Shown one piece after another: positions 18,477 through 26,896 of a DNA stretch of 64,000 nt. Position numbers and translations under genes: made by a program. Under the pieces are notes generated by a model. The model did no database searches. It was not told the DNA's origin and was given only the letters and a program-made list of their open reading frames with translations. The first letter of the stretch is position 1; every line of letters begins with the position of its first letter. This stretch comes from Rhodocyclaceae bacterium (GTDB lineage: Bacteria > Pseudomonadota > Gammaproteobacteria > Burkholderiales > Rhodocyclaceae): the NCBI GenBank assembly GCA_016704145.1, contig JADJAS010000007.1, forward strand, positions 1,798,001-1,862,000, read 5' to 3'.

Positions 18477-18829
18477 GCCATGAAACCCTGATCGAGATAA
18501 GCACCGGGTGACACTTCGTCGCTGAGCAACGCCATGTCGATCTCCGCCATGGTTGCCACTTCGCGATGTTCCTGCCAAACGTGCATGCCGAACGCTCCCA
18601 TCAGCAAGGCTAGCAACGCCAGCAACCCCCGATGATGCCGATGCAACGACTGGAATAGGCCATGGCCGCCTCCGGCAGTTGCAAACGACAGATCGGCATG
18701 GCGGGCGACCGCGCGCTGCCGGGCATCGCGTAGCCTTGCCGCGACCCGCGCGTCGATGCTCGCCACGTCCTGGTCGAGGATCCGACACACGCGGGCAGCG
18801 AATTCAGTCTCGTTGTTCTTGTATTTCAT
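18428..18829 (-). CDS. DUF3619-type membrane protein, candidate anti-sigma factor
   Basis: A 133-residue protein with a cytoplasmic N-terminal part (residues 1-65), one membrane helix (RGLLALLALLMGAFGMHVW) and a short periplasmic tail. This is the topology of small anti-sigma factors, though no zinc motif is present. Its ATG overlaps the stop of the ECF sigma factor gene (ATGA). Position and topology suggest it controls that sigma factor; this is not established for the family as far as I know. Confidence 0.8.
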   Translation of the reverse strand: MKYKNNETEFAARVCRILDQDVASIDARVAARLRDARQRAVARHADLSFATAGGGHGLFQSLHRHHRGLLALLALLMGAFGMHVWQEHREVATMAEIDMALLSDEVSPGAYLDQGFMAWLDRLSQHEEDSLPE

Positions 18830-19458
18830 GGCAATTCCACACCTCGCGCCTTTAGTGCCGCGGCCAGGGAGTGCGTGGCGCGAGAGCAATGGGTCTTGAC
18901 GCTACCTTCGGAACAACCCATGGCAGCGGCGGTCTCGGCAATGTCCATACCCTGCCAATAACGCAGCAGAAACGCTTCGCGTTGACGTGGCGGCAGCCTC
19001 TTGAGTTCCCTCTCGATGACGGCGATGAGCTGACGTTGCTCAAGGGACGCCTGCGGGTTGCCCATGCCCGATACCGCGGCAGTTGGCAGGCTTTCCAGCG
19101 GATCGGCATCTTCGTCGTCCGACGAAAAGGCGGACAACAGGGTAGTCCAAGCGGAGCGGACTTTCTGCCGCCGATAGTGGTCCCGGATAGTGTTTTGCAG
19201 GATCCGCTGGAACAGCAATGGCAGCTCTGTCACGGGTTTTGCCCCGTACTTGTCCGATAACTTGAGCATGGCGTCCTGGACGATATCGAGCGCATCGTCC
19301 CCATCGCGAACGGCGAACAGCGCCTGCTTGAATGCTCTGCGCTCGACGCTGGCGAGAAAATCGGCGAGTTCAAGGGCGGAAGCCAGGGCAAAATCCTTCT
19401 GGATCAAGCGATAATGGGTGCCGTGCGCCGTTGGCCGGTCGTCCGCTACCTTGACCAA
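18826..19458 (-). CDS. ECF-type RNA polymerase sigma factor
   Basis: The protein has region 2 (DALDIVQDAMLKLSDKY, LFQRILQNTIRDHYRRQK) and region 4 (LPPRQREAFLLRYWQGMDIAETAAAMGCSEGSVKTHCSRA), the hallmarks of an ECF sigma factor. The start is uncertain. The longest frame begins at a TTG (19458) without a ribosome binding site, and no ATG or GTG lies before the conserved ELADFL region. Homologs usually begin close to ALASALELADF, for which a rare CTG at 19386 has an AAGGA seven bases upstream. It heads a four-gene unit with DUF3619, DUF3106 and RDD genes. Confidence 0.85.
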   Translation of the reverse strand: MVKVADDRPTAHGTHYRLIQKDFALASALELADFLASVERRAFKQALFAVRDGDDALDIVQDAMLKLSDKYGAKPVTELPLLFQRILQNTIRDHYRRQKVRSAWTTLLSAFSSDDEDADPLESLPTAAVSGMGNPQASLEQRQLIAVIERELKRLPPRQREAFLLRYWQGMDIAETAAAMGCSEGSVKTHCSRATHSLAAALKARGVELP

Positions 19459-19519
19459 CCGTCTGTGAGCCAGTAAGGTAACGCGCTTTTGGGTCCAACC
19501 CCCACGAATCCGGGAAGAA

Positions 19520-21232
19520 ATGATGCAGTTGACTGGCGCCGAGATTGTAATCAGATGTTTACAGGAAGAAAAGGTTGAGCATGTCTTCGGTTATCCGGGC
19601 GGCTCGGTCCTTTTCATTTACGACGAGTTATTCAAGCAGGACCAGATCAAGCACGTCTTGGTCCGGCACGAACAGGGTGCCGTGCATGCTGCGGATGCCT
19701 ATTCGCGCTCGTCGAACAAGATTGGCGTATGCATGGTGACTTCCGGTCCCGGCGTCACCAATGCCGTCACCGGCATCGCCACCGCCCACATGGATTCCAT
19801 CCCCCTGGTGGTGATCACGGGGCAGGTGCCGACCGCCTACATTGGCCAGGATGCCTTTCAGGAGGCTGATACGGTGGGTATCACGCGCCCATGCGTCAAG
19901 CATAACTTTCTGGTCAAGAGCATCGATGAGCTGGCGGTGACCATCAAGAAAGCCTTTTTCCTCGCCAGCAGTGGTCGTCCGGGACCGGTGCTGGTGGACA
20001 TCCCCAAGGACATCACGACGCAAAAGTGTGATTTCCAGTATCCCAAGCAGATTGCCATGCGCTCCTATAGTCCGGTCGTCAAGGGCCATGCCGGGCAGAT
20101 CAAGAAGGCGCTGCAAATATTGCTCGATGCGCGACGGCCCATCATGTACACGGGCGGTGGCGTTATACTTTCCGAAGCCGCCGAAAAACTGACCAGGCTG
20201 ACACATGCCTTGGGATTCCCCATCACGCAGACACTAATGGGCCTGGGCGGTTTTCCCGCCACCGACAAGCAGTTTCTTGGCATGCTGGGCATGCATGGGA
20301 CTTATGAAGCCAACATGGCGATGCAGCACGCCGATGTCGTGCTGGCCATCGGGGCGCGTTTCGATGACCGGGTGATCGGCAACCCCGCTCATTTCGGCGA
20401 GATTTCCCGCAAGATCATCCATATCGACATCGATCCATCGAGCATCTCCAAGCGCGTCAAGGTGGATGTGCCCATCGTCGGTAATGTTCCCGACGTGATC
20501 GATGAAATGCTCAAGCAACTTTCGGCCCTCGATGCCAAGCCGGAAGGGAAAGCTCTGGCGGCCTGGTGGAAGGAAATCGACGGCTGGCGCAGCCGCCAGT
20601 GCCTCAAGTACAGGCAGGGCAAGGAGGTCATCGCGCCGCAGTTTGTCGTCGAGAAGCTCTACGAGGTTACCGGTGGCGATGCCTTCATTACATCGGATGT
20701 CGGTCAGCACCAGATGTTTGCCGCGCAATTTTACAAGTTCAACAAGCCGCGCCGCTGGATCAATTCCGGCGGCCTGGGCACCATGGGCTTCGGCCTGCCG
20801 GCGGCGATGGGCGTGCGCTTCGCTAATCCCAAGGCAACCGTTGCCTGCGTCACCGGCGAGGGATCGATCCAGATGTGCATCCAGGAACTGTCGACTTGCA
20901 AGCAGTTCAGGTTGCCGATCAAGATCATCAACCTGAATAATGGCTATCTGGGCATGGTGCGGCAGTGGCAGGAGATGTTCCACGGCAATCGCTATGCCGA
21001 ATCCTACGTCGACGCATTACCGGATTTCGTCAAGCTGGCCGAAGCCTACGGTCACGTCGGCATGCGCATCGACAAGCCGGCCGACGTCGAGCCGGCATTG
21101 CGCGAAGCTTTCATTAAACACAAGAACGATCTCGTCTTCCTGGACTTCATCATCGACCCGAAAGCCAACGTGTTTCCGATGGTGGCGGCCGGCAAGGGTC
21201 TGTCTGAAATGATCCTGTCGGAGGACCTCTGA
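19520..21232 (+). CDS. ilvI: Acetolactate synthase large subunit
   Basis: A 570-residue ThDP enzyme. The N-terminal VFGYPGGSVLFIYD and RHEQGAVHAADAYSR carry the catalytic Glu, and the ThDP motif GEGSIQMC with NLNNGYLGMVRQWQ is in the C-terminal domain. It condenses two pyruvates to acetolactate, or pyruvate with 2-oxobutyrate, at the start of valine, leucine and isoleucine synthesis. GGGAAGAA precedes two consecutive ATG codons; either could start. It forms ilvIHC with the next two genes. Confidence 0.96.
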   Translation: MMQLTGAEIVIRCLQEEKVEHVFGYPGGSVLFIYDELFKQDQIKHVLVRHEQGAVHAADAYSRSSNKIGVCMVTSGPGVTNAVTGIATAHMDSIPLVVITGQVPTAYIGQDAFQEADTVGITRPCVKHNFLVKSIDELAVTIKKAFFLASSGRPGPVLVDIPKDITTQKCDFQYPKQIAMRSYSPVVKGHAGQIKKALQILLDARRPIMYTGGGVILSEAAEKLTRLTHALGFPITQTLMGLGGFPATDKQFLGMLGMHGTYEANMAMQHADVVLAIGARFDDRVIGNPAHFGEISRKIIHIDIDPSSISKRVKVDVPIVGNVPDVIDEMLKQLSALDAKPEGKALAAWWKEIDGWRSRQCLKYRQGKEVIAPQFVVEKLYEVTGGDAFITSDVGQHQMFAAQFYKFNKPRRWINSGGLGTMGFGLPAAMGVRFANPKATVACVTGEGSIQMCIQELSTCKQFRLPIKIINLNNGYLGMVRQWQEMFHGNRYAESYVDALPDFVKLAEAYGHVGMRIDKPADVEPALREAFIKHKNDLVFLDFIIDPKANVFPMVAAGKGLSEMILSEDL

Positions 21233-21234
21233 TC

Positions 21235-21726
21235 ATGCGCCACATCATTTCTATATTGATCGAGAACGAGGCTGGCGCCTTGTCGCGGGTTTCCGGGCTG
21301 TTCTCGGCCCGCGGCTACAACATCGAGTCGCTGACTGTTGCGCCGACCGAGGATGCCTCGCTGTCGCGCATGACCATCGTCAGCGTCGGCTCCGACGACA
21401 TCATCGAGCAGATCACCAAGCAGTTGAACAAGCTGATCGACGTGGTCAAGGTGGTAGACCTCTCCGAGGCCGCGCACATCGAGCGCGAGCTGATGCTCGT
21501 CAAGGTCCGCGCCACCGGCAAGGACCGCGAGGAGATGAAGCGCGTCGCCGACATCTTCCGCGGCCGCATCATCGACGTCACCGAATCGAGCTACGTCATC
21601 GAACTGACCGGCAACACCGCCAAGCTCGACGCCTTTCTCGACGCCATCGATCGCTCGTTGATCCTCGAGACCGTGCGCACCGGTGTCTGCGGCATCGGCC
21701 GCGGCGACCGTATCCTGCGCGTCTGA
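21235..21726 (+). CDS. ilvH: Acetolactate synthase regulatory subunit
   Basis: A 163-residue protein starting with an ACT domain (MRHIISILIENEAGALSRVSGLFSARGYNIESL) and a second ACT-like C-terminal half. It activates the large subunit and gives valine feedback inhibition. It begins two bases after the ilvI stop with a ribosome binding site (GGAGGACC) inside the end of ilvI. Confidence 0.96.
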   Translation: MRHIISILIENEAGALSRVSGLFSARGYNIESLTVAPTEDASLSRMTIVSVGSDDIIEQITKQLNKLIDVVKVVDLSEAAHIERELMLVKVRATGKDREEMKRVADIFRGRIIDVTESSYVIELTGNTAKLDAFLDAIDRSLILETVRTGVCGIGRGDRILRV

Positions 21727-21758
21727 TTTTTCCGCAACAGTTTCCCAAGGGGTTACAC

Positions 21759-22775
21759 ATGAAGGTTTATTACGACAAGGACGCCGATCTTTCGCTGATC
21801 AAGGGCAAGAAGGTCACGATCGTCGGCTATGGTTCCCAAGGTCATGCCCATGCCCAGAACCTGAAGGATTCCGGCGTCAAGGTGACGGTCGGCTTGCGCA
21901 AGGGCGGCGCTTCGTGGGACAAGGCCAAGAAGGCCGGCCTGAAGGTCGAGGAAGTCGCCAAGGCGGTCAAGGACGCCGATGTCGTCATGATCCTGTTGCC
22001 CGACGAGACCATCCCGTCCGTCTATTACGCCGACGTCGAGCAGAACATGAAGAAGGGCGCGGCACTGGCCTTCGCCCACGGCTTCAACATTCACTACAAC
22101 CAGGTGGTGCCGCGCGCCGACGTCGACGTCATCATGGTGGCACCCAAGGGCCCCGGCCACACCGTGCGTTCGGAATACCTGCGCGGGGGTGGCGTGCCTT
22201 CCCTCATCGCGATTTATCAGGACCAGAGCGGCAAGGCCAAGGACATCGCCCTGTCGTACGCGGCGGCCAATGGCGGCACCAAGGGCGGCGTGATCGAGAC
22301 CTCCTTCCGCGACGAAACCGAGACCGATCTGTTCGGCGAACAGGCCGTGCTCTGCGGTGGCCTGGTCGAACTGATCAAGGCTGGCTACGAGACGCTGACC
22401 GAAGCCGGCTACGCGCCGGAGATGGCGTACTTCGAGTGCCTGCATGAAGTGAAGCTGATCGTCGACCTGATCTTCGAGGGCGGCATCGCCAACATGAACT
22501 ACTCGATCTCGAACAACGCCGAGTTCGGTGAGTACGTCACCGGCCCCGAGGTCATCAACGAGCAGTCGCGCGCCGCCATGAAGAATGCGCTGAAGCGCAT
22601 CCAGAACGGTGACTACGCGAAGATGTTCATCCTCGAAGGCCGTACCGACTACCCGGCCATGACGGCTCGCCGTCGTCTGACCGCCGCGCACCCGATCGAG
22701 CAGGTGGGCGCCCAGTTGCGCGACATGATGCCGTGGATTAAGGCCAAGGCGCTCGTCGACAAATCCAAGAACTGA
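21759..22775 (+). CDS. ilvC: Ketol-acid reductoisomerase
   Basis: A 338-residue class I KARI. The NADPH-binding motif GYGSQGHAHAQNLKDSG is near residue 25, and metal-binding acidic residues are in the C-terminal helical domain (DETETDLFGEQAVLCGG). It converts acetolactate to dihydroxyisovalerate. AAGGGG precedes the ATG; it follows ilvH by 32 bases. Confidence 0.97.
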   Translation: MKVYYDKDADLSLIKGKKVTIVGYGSQGHAHAQNLKDSGVKVTVGLRKGGASWDKAKKAGLKVEEVAKAVKDADVVMILLPDETIPSVYYADVEQNMKKGAALAFAHGFNIHYNQVVPRADVDVIMVAPKGPGHTVRSEYLRGGGVPSLIAIYQDQSGKAKDIALSYAAANGGTKGGVIETSFRDETETDLFGEQAVLCGGLVELIKAGYETLTEAGYAPEMAYFECLHEVKLIVDLIFEGGIANMNYSISNNAEFGEYVTGPEVINEQSRAAMKNALKRIQNGDYAKMFILEGRTDYPAMTARRRLTAAHPIEQVGAQLRDMMPWIKAKALVDKSKN

Positions 22776-22776
22776 T

Positions 22777-23421
22777 TTGACTGCGTATCCGCATCCGATC
22801 ATCGCCCGGGAAGGCTGGCCCTTCCTGGGGGGGGCGGTTGCGCTAGCGGCCATGGTCGGCTATGGGGCGGGTGCCGCATGGTCGGTGCCGTTCTGGCTGA
22901 TCGCCCTGTTCGTCCTGCAATTCTTCCGGGATCCGCCGCGCCTGGTGCCGGGCGATGCGCGCAGCGTCCTCTCGCCCGCCGACGGCCGCATCGTCGCCAT
23001 CCAGCCGGTGCGCGATCCGTGGTTGAACCGCGACGCGATGAAGATCAGCGTTTTCATGAACGTCTTCAACGTGCATTCCAATCGCAGTCCCGTTGACGGC
23101 GAAGTGCAGCAACGCTGGTATCACGCTGGCAAGTTCGTCAATGCCGATCTCGACAAGGCCTCCGAGGAAAACGAGCGCAATGCCCTGTACATTCGCACCG
23201 CGACCGGGCATGACATTACTTGCGTCCAGGTGGCCGGGCTGATCGCGCGGCGCATCCTTTGCTACGTCGAGGCCGGGGCGCCGCTCGCGCGAGGTCAGCG
23301 CTATGGCTTCATCCGCTTCGGCTCGCGCGTCGATCTCTACTTGCCGACCAATGTGCAGGTCGCGGTCGCCATCGGCGACAAGGTGCGCGCCACCAGCACG
23401 ATCCTCGGCGTGCTGCCATGA
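22777..23421 (+). CDS. psd: Phosphatidylserine decarboxylase, short (archaeal-type) form
   Basis: A 214-residue precursor, shorter than E. coli Psd, with the self-cleavage motif RFGSRVDLYLP near the C-terminus; the Ser in GS becomes the pyruvoyl group. Two N-terminal helices anchor it to the membrane. It makes phosphatidylethanolamine. The start is a TTG two bases after the ilvC stop: homologs begin at this TAYPHPIIAREGWPF sequence and no ATG or GTG lies near. Confidence 0.93.
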   Translation: MTAYPHPIIAREGWPFLGGAVALAAMVGYGAGAAWSVPFWLIALFVLQFFRDPPRLVPGDARSVLSPADGRIVAIQPVRDPWLNRDAMKISVFMNVFNVHSNRSPVDGEVQQRWYHAGKFVNADLDKASEENERNALYIRTATGHDITCVQVAGLIARRILCYVEAGAPLARGQRYGFIRFGSRVDLYLPTNVQVAVAIGDKVRATSTILGVLP

Positions 23422-23483
23422 TTGACTTTCGCGTTCCCGCGATTCCCTCCGGTACGGAACGAGGCGCGGATAGCGGCCAATGA
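23418..23483 (+). CDS. Possible 21-residue coupling ORF between psd and pssA
   Basis: An ATG overlaps the psd stop (ATGA), and the resulting 21-codon frame ends in a TGA that overlaps the pssA ATG (ATGA again). The exact fit at both ends would let ribosomes move from psd to pssA. The peptide (MIDFRVPAIPSGTERGADSGQ minus its last residues) has no recognisable motif. It could be coincidence. Confidence 0.3.
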   Translation: MIDFRVPAIPSGTERGADSGQ

Positions 23484-24247
23484 CGATTTTGCGCCCCCGC
23501 AATTTGCCGACGAAGACCGAGATTCGTCGTCGTGGTATCTACATCCTGCCCAATCTGTTTACCACGGCGGCGCTGTTCGCGGGATTTTTCGCCATTGTTC
23601 AGGCGATGAATCAGCGCTTTGAGGTATCGGCCGTGGCCATCTTTCTGGCCATGGTGTTCGACGGCCTCGATGGTCGCGTGGCGCGCCTGACCCATACCCA
23701 GAGTGCGTTCGGCGCCGAGTACGACTCCCTTTCCGACATGGTGTCGTTCGGCGTGGCGCCGGCACTGGTGGTCTACGAGTGGGCGCTCAAGGGGCTGGGC
23801 AAGCTCGGCTGGATCGCGGCCTTCATCTATTGCGCCGGCGCGGCCCTGCGGCTCGCCCGCTTCAACACCAACATCGACGTGGTCGACAAGCGCTACTTCC
23901 AGGGGCTGCCCAGTCCGGCGGCGGCGGCGCTGGTGGCCGGCCTGGTCTGGGTGATGATCGACAACGGTTGGACCGGGGAAGAAGTTCGCTGGTATGCCTG
24001 CGTACTGACCATGTTCGCCGGAATCACCATGGTCAGCAACATCCGCTACTGGTCGGGCAAGGACATCAACCTTAGAAAGAGCGTGCCTTTCATCATCGTG
24101 GTCGCGTTTGCGGTCGGTTTTGCGCTGGTGTCAAGCTACCCCCCCGGCGTGCTTTTTGCGTTGTTTCTCATTTACGCGTTGTCGGGTTACGTCATGACGG
24201 CTTGGCAGGTGGGCAATCGCCGCCGCACCGTTGCACGCCCGGAATAA
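23480..24247 (+). CDS. pssA: Phosphatidylserine synthase PssA (CDP-alcohol phosphotransferase)
   Basis: A 255-residue membrane protein with the CDP-alcohol phosphotransferase motif DGLDGRVARLTHTQSAFGAEYDSLSD (printed here in two parts in the protein: DGLDGRVARLT and GAEYDSLSD), residues about 54-78. It joins CDP-diacylglycerol and serine, the step before Psd. About six to eight helices follow. The ATG at 23480 lies 58 bases after psd. The leuA promoter overlaps the last codons. Confidence 0.93.
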   Translation: MTILRPRNLPTKTEIRRRGIYILPNLFTTAALFAGFFAIVQAMNQRFEVSAVAIFLAMVFDGLDGRVARLTHTQSAFGAEYDSLSDMVSFGVAPALVVYEWALKGLGKLGWIAAFIYCAGAALRLARFNTNIDVVDKRYFQGLPSPAAAALVAGLVWVMIDNGWTGEEVRWYACVLTMFAGITMVSNIRYWSGKDINLRKSVPFIIVVAFAVGFALVSSYPPGVLFALFLIYALSGYVMTAWQVGNRRRTVARPE

Positions 24248-24259
24248 AGCCGCTATAGT
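24231..24259 (+). promoter_or_regulatory. Promoter of the leuA leader region
   Basis: TTGCAC (24231-24236), a 17-base spacer and TATAGT (24254-24259) lie across the end of pssA. The -10 is strong and the -35 weak. The start site predicted seven bases downstream (about 24266) coincides with the leader-peptide ATG at 24267. Confidence 0.6.
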
Positions 24260-24266
24260 CGGCGCC

Positions 24267-24353
24267 ATGTCCGCGTCAATTCTCTCTGCCGCTGCTATTC
24301 ATGCCTTGGCCAGCCTCCTGCTGGCTGGGCCGCTGCTGCGCCCCGCGCGCTAG
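24267..24353 (+). CDS. Candidate leucine-rich leader peptide upstream of leuA
   Basis: A 28-codon frame starting at the predicted transcription start, so it would be a leaderless mRNA. It has seven Leu codons, including three in a row at residues 17-19 and two at 23-24 (SLLLAGPLL), before Arg, Pro, Ala, Arg and TAG. This looks like an attenuator peptide that stalls when charged tRNA-Leu is short. The Leu codons lie in a small perfect hairpin (GCCAGC with GCTGGC). Confidence 0.5.
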   Translation: MSASILSAAAIHALASLLLAGPLLRPAR

Positions 24354-24383
24354 CAGACCTCATTCCCACAATTCGAGTTTTTC

Positions 24384-24425
24384 CGGCCCGCAGGCGCAAG
24401 TGCCCGGGGCGCCGAGAATATTTTT
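24384..24425 (+). terminator. Candidate leuA attenuator
   Basis: A GC-rich hairpin (CGGCCC pairing with GG-C-GCCG around a loop, or the inner GGCGC with GCGCC) is followed by GAGAATATTTTT. Its 3' arm CGGGGCGC (24405-24412) is perfectly complementary to GCGCCCCG at the end of the leader frame (24338-24345), giving a competing antiterminator. The stem is modest, so this is a candidate only. Confidence 0.42.
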
Positions 24426-24452
24426 AGACCCGTAGTCCGACAGGAGACGATC

Positions 24453-25991
24453 ATGGCCAAAGACAAGCTGATCATATTCGATACCACGCTTCGCGACGGC
24501 GAGCAAAGTCCGGGCGCATCGATGACACAGGAGGAAAAGCTGCGCGTCGCCCGCCAGCTGGAGCGGATGCGCGTCGATGTCATCGAGGCCGGCTTCGCCG
24601 CCGCGTCGCCCGGGGATTTCAACGCTATCAAGCTCATCGCGGAGACTGTCAAGGAATCCACGGTCTGCTCGCTGGCGCGCGCCAACGAAAACGACATTCG
24701 ACGAGCTGGAGAGGCCATCCGGCCGGCGCGCGCCGGCCGCATACATACATTCATCGCCACCAGCCCGATCCACATGGAGAAGAAGCTGCGCATGACTCCC
24801 GACGAGGTGGTCGAGGCGGCGGTCAAGGCCATCGGCATTGCCCGTGAATACACGGACGACGTCGAGTTTTCCGCCGAGGATGCGGTGCGATCCGACATTG
24901 ATTTCCTTTGTCGTGTCTTCGACGCCGTGATCGCGGCGGGTGCCAGTACCATCAACGTGCCTGACACCGTTGGCTACAGCGTGCCATCGGTCTGGGGCGA
25001 ACGCATGCGGACGCTGATCGGGCGCGTCAAGGATGCCGATCGGGTCATCTGGTCGACCCATTGCCACAATGACCTTGGCATGGCCGTGGCCAATTCCCTT
25101 GCCGCCGTGCAGGCGGGTGCGCGCCAGGTCGAGTGCACCATCAATGGTCTGGGCGAGCGGGCCGGCAACGCCTCCCTCGAGGAAATCGTGATGGCCGTGA
25201 AGACCCGTGCCGACATCTTCCATCTCCAAACCGGCATCGATACGACCCAGATCGTGCCGGCTTCGCGGCTGGTCGCGCAGATCACCGGGTATCCGGTGCA
25301 GCCGAATAAGGCGATCGTCGGCGCCAATGCCTTTGCCCACGAGTCGGGTATCCATCAGGACGGCGTGCTCAAGCACCGCGAAACCTACGAGATCATGCGC
25401 GCGCAGGATGTCGGCTGGACGCAGAACAAGCTGGTGCTCGGCAAGCACTCGGGCCGCAATGCCTTCAAGAATCGCCTGCAGGAGCTTGGCATTACCGTGA
25501 CCAGCGAAGAGGCGATCAACGCGGCATTCGCGCGATTCAAGGAACTGGCCGACAAGAAGCACGATATCTTCGACGAAGACTTGCAGGCGCTCATGTCCGA
25601 TGAAGGGTTGCCGCCGGCACACGAGCATTTCAAGCTGGTGTCGTTCAAGTTTCATTCCGAAACCGGCGAGATTCCCCATGCGGAACTGACTCTGTCGGTC
25701 GGCGGCGTCGAGCGGCACGCCGAGGCCGATGGCGGCGGTCCGGTCGATGCTGCCCTGAAGGCGATCGAGAGTGTCGTCGCCAGTGGCTCGGAACTACTGC
25801 TCTACTCGGTCAATGCGATCACCACCGGCACGGACGCGCAAGGCGAGGTGACAGTGCGGCTTGCCAGCGGCGGGCGTATCGTCAATGGCCAGGGCGCCGA
25901 CACCGACATCGTCGTCGCGTCGGCGAAAGCCTACCTCAATGCCCTGAATCGGCTGTATCAGGGCAGTGAGCGACTCAATCCGCAGCTTTGA
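24453..25991 (+). CDS. leuA: 2-Isopropylmalate synthase LeuA
   Basis: A 512-residue protein with the DRE-TIM catalytic start IIFDTTLRDGEQSPGA (metal Asp and Arg), the HCHNDLGMAVANS metal-binding motif near residue 202, and a C-terminal LeuA allosteric domain (about 390-512) that binds leucine. It condenses 2-oxoisovalerate with acetyl-CoA. CAGGAG precedes the ATG. Control is probably by feedback and by the upstream leader. Confidence 0.95.
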   Translation: MAKDKLIIFDTTLRDGEQSPGASMTQEEKLRVARQLERMRVDVIEAGFAAASPGDFNAIKLIAETVKESTVCSLARANENDIRRAGEAIRPARAGRIHTFIATSPIHMEKKLRMTPDEVVEAAVKAIGIAREYTDDVEFSAEDAVRSDIDFLCRVFDAVIAAGASTINVPDTVGYSVPSVWGERMRTLIGRVKDADRVIWSTHCHNDLGMAVANSLAAVQAGARQVECTINGLGERAGNASLEEIVMAVKTRADIFHLQTGIDTTQIVPASRLVAQITGYPVQPNKAIVGANAFAHESGIHQDGVLKHRETYEIMRAQDVGWTQNKLVLGKHSGRNAFKNRLQELGITVTSEEAINAAFARFKELADKKHDIFDEDLQALMSDEGLPPAHEHFKLVSFKFHSETGEIPHAELTLSVGGVERHAEADGGGPVDAALKAIESVVASGSELLLYSVNAITTGTDAQGEVTVRLASGGRIVNGQGADTDIVVASAKAYLNALNRLYQGSERLNPQL

Positions 25992-26050
25992 TCTGCCCTG
26001 GCGTGCAGCGCGGCGGCCGCGGGCGCCGCCGCTAGCATCGACGCGGTGAC

Positions 26051-26896
26051 GTGCGGCTGCTGGCTCCCCTTCGTTTGGTCGTCCGGGTCGGCCGGCGCTT
26101 TCTGGCGGAGCGCCTCGCGCAGACCGCGGCGGCCCTGTCGTTCGCGACGCTCCTCGGCCTGGTGCCAATGATTGTTGTCATCGCCGCTTCCATCGATCAT
26201 CTGCCTTTTACGACGACGATCGCGCGGGCGCTCGAAAGATTCCTGCTGACCAATCTGCTCCCCGAGAAGGCGGGAGCAGTTATCGCCAGCGTCGTTGGCC
26301 AGTTCGCCGGGCGCGCCGAGAAAGTCACCGTTATTGGTATTGCCGCGCTGGCGGCGACTGCCTTGATGCAGATGCTGACGATCGAGCATGCCTTTAATGC
26401 CATCTGGAAAGTTCATGCGTCGCGCCCCTTGCTTCGGCGGCTATGGATTCATGGCCTCGCCCTGCTCCTGGGGCCGCTGTTGTTCGGCGCCAGCCTGGCC
26501 GTCACCACTTATCTGGCAAGCATCTCGCTGGGCCTGATCGCCGAGCCCGCCTGGGTGACGACCCTGGTGTTCCGCATCCTGTCCTTCGGTTTTGTCGCTG
26601 GCCTGTTCGCGCTGCTGTATTGGCGGGTGCCGAACCGGACGGTGTCGCGCTGGCATGCCGTCACTGGCGGGCTGCTGGCCGCGGGCGGTTTTCTGGGCAT
26701 GCAGCGGCTGTTCGCCCTGTATATCGTGAAATTTCCCGCCTACGCGCAAGTCTATGGAGCATTCGCCGCGTTGCCGATTTTCCTCGTCTGGTTGTATGCG
26801 TCCTGGACGGTCATCTTGGTCGGTGCGCTGGTGACCGCCGAGTTGCCGAAGGCGTTGGCGCCAACGCCGGTCACGCGGGGGCGAAGTTCCGCCTGA
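26051..26896 (+). CDS. YihY/BrkB-family inner-membrane protein
   Basis: A 281-residue polytopic protein with about six helices. It begins RFLAERLAQTAAALSFATLLGLVPMIVV, the family signature, and has the conserved WRVPNRTVSRWHAVTGGLLAA and AAFAALPIFLVWLYASWTVILVGALV stretches. Often named ribonuclease BN, but that activity belongs to another protein; the role is unknown. The start is a GTG at 26051. Its 3' end overlaps the convergent PilZ-like gene by 26 bases. Confidence 0.88.
   Translation: MRLLAPLRLVVRVGRRFLAERLAQTAAALSFATLLGLVPMIVVIAASIDHLPFTTTIARALERFLLTNLLPEKAGAVIASVVGQFAGRAEKVTVIGIAALAATALMQMLTIEHAFNAIWKVHASRPLLRRLWIHGLALLLGPLLFGASLAVTTYLASISLGLIAEPAWVTTLVFRILSFGFVAGLFALLYWRVPNRTVSRWHAVTGGLLAAGGFLGMQRLFALYIVKFPAYAQVYGAFAALPIFLVWLYASWTVILVGALVTAELPKALAPTPVTRGRSSA

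Noticed and set aside
25675..25698. CTGACTCTG in leuA resembling the repeat core
   Set aside because: Flanks do not match; explained by a conserved beta strand.
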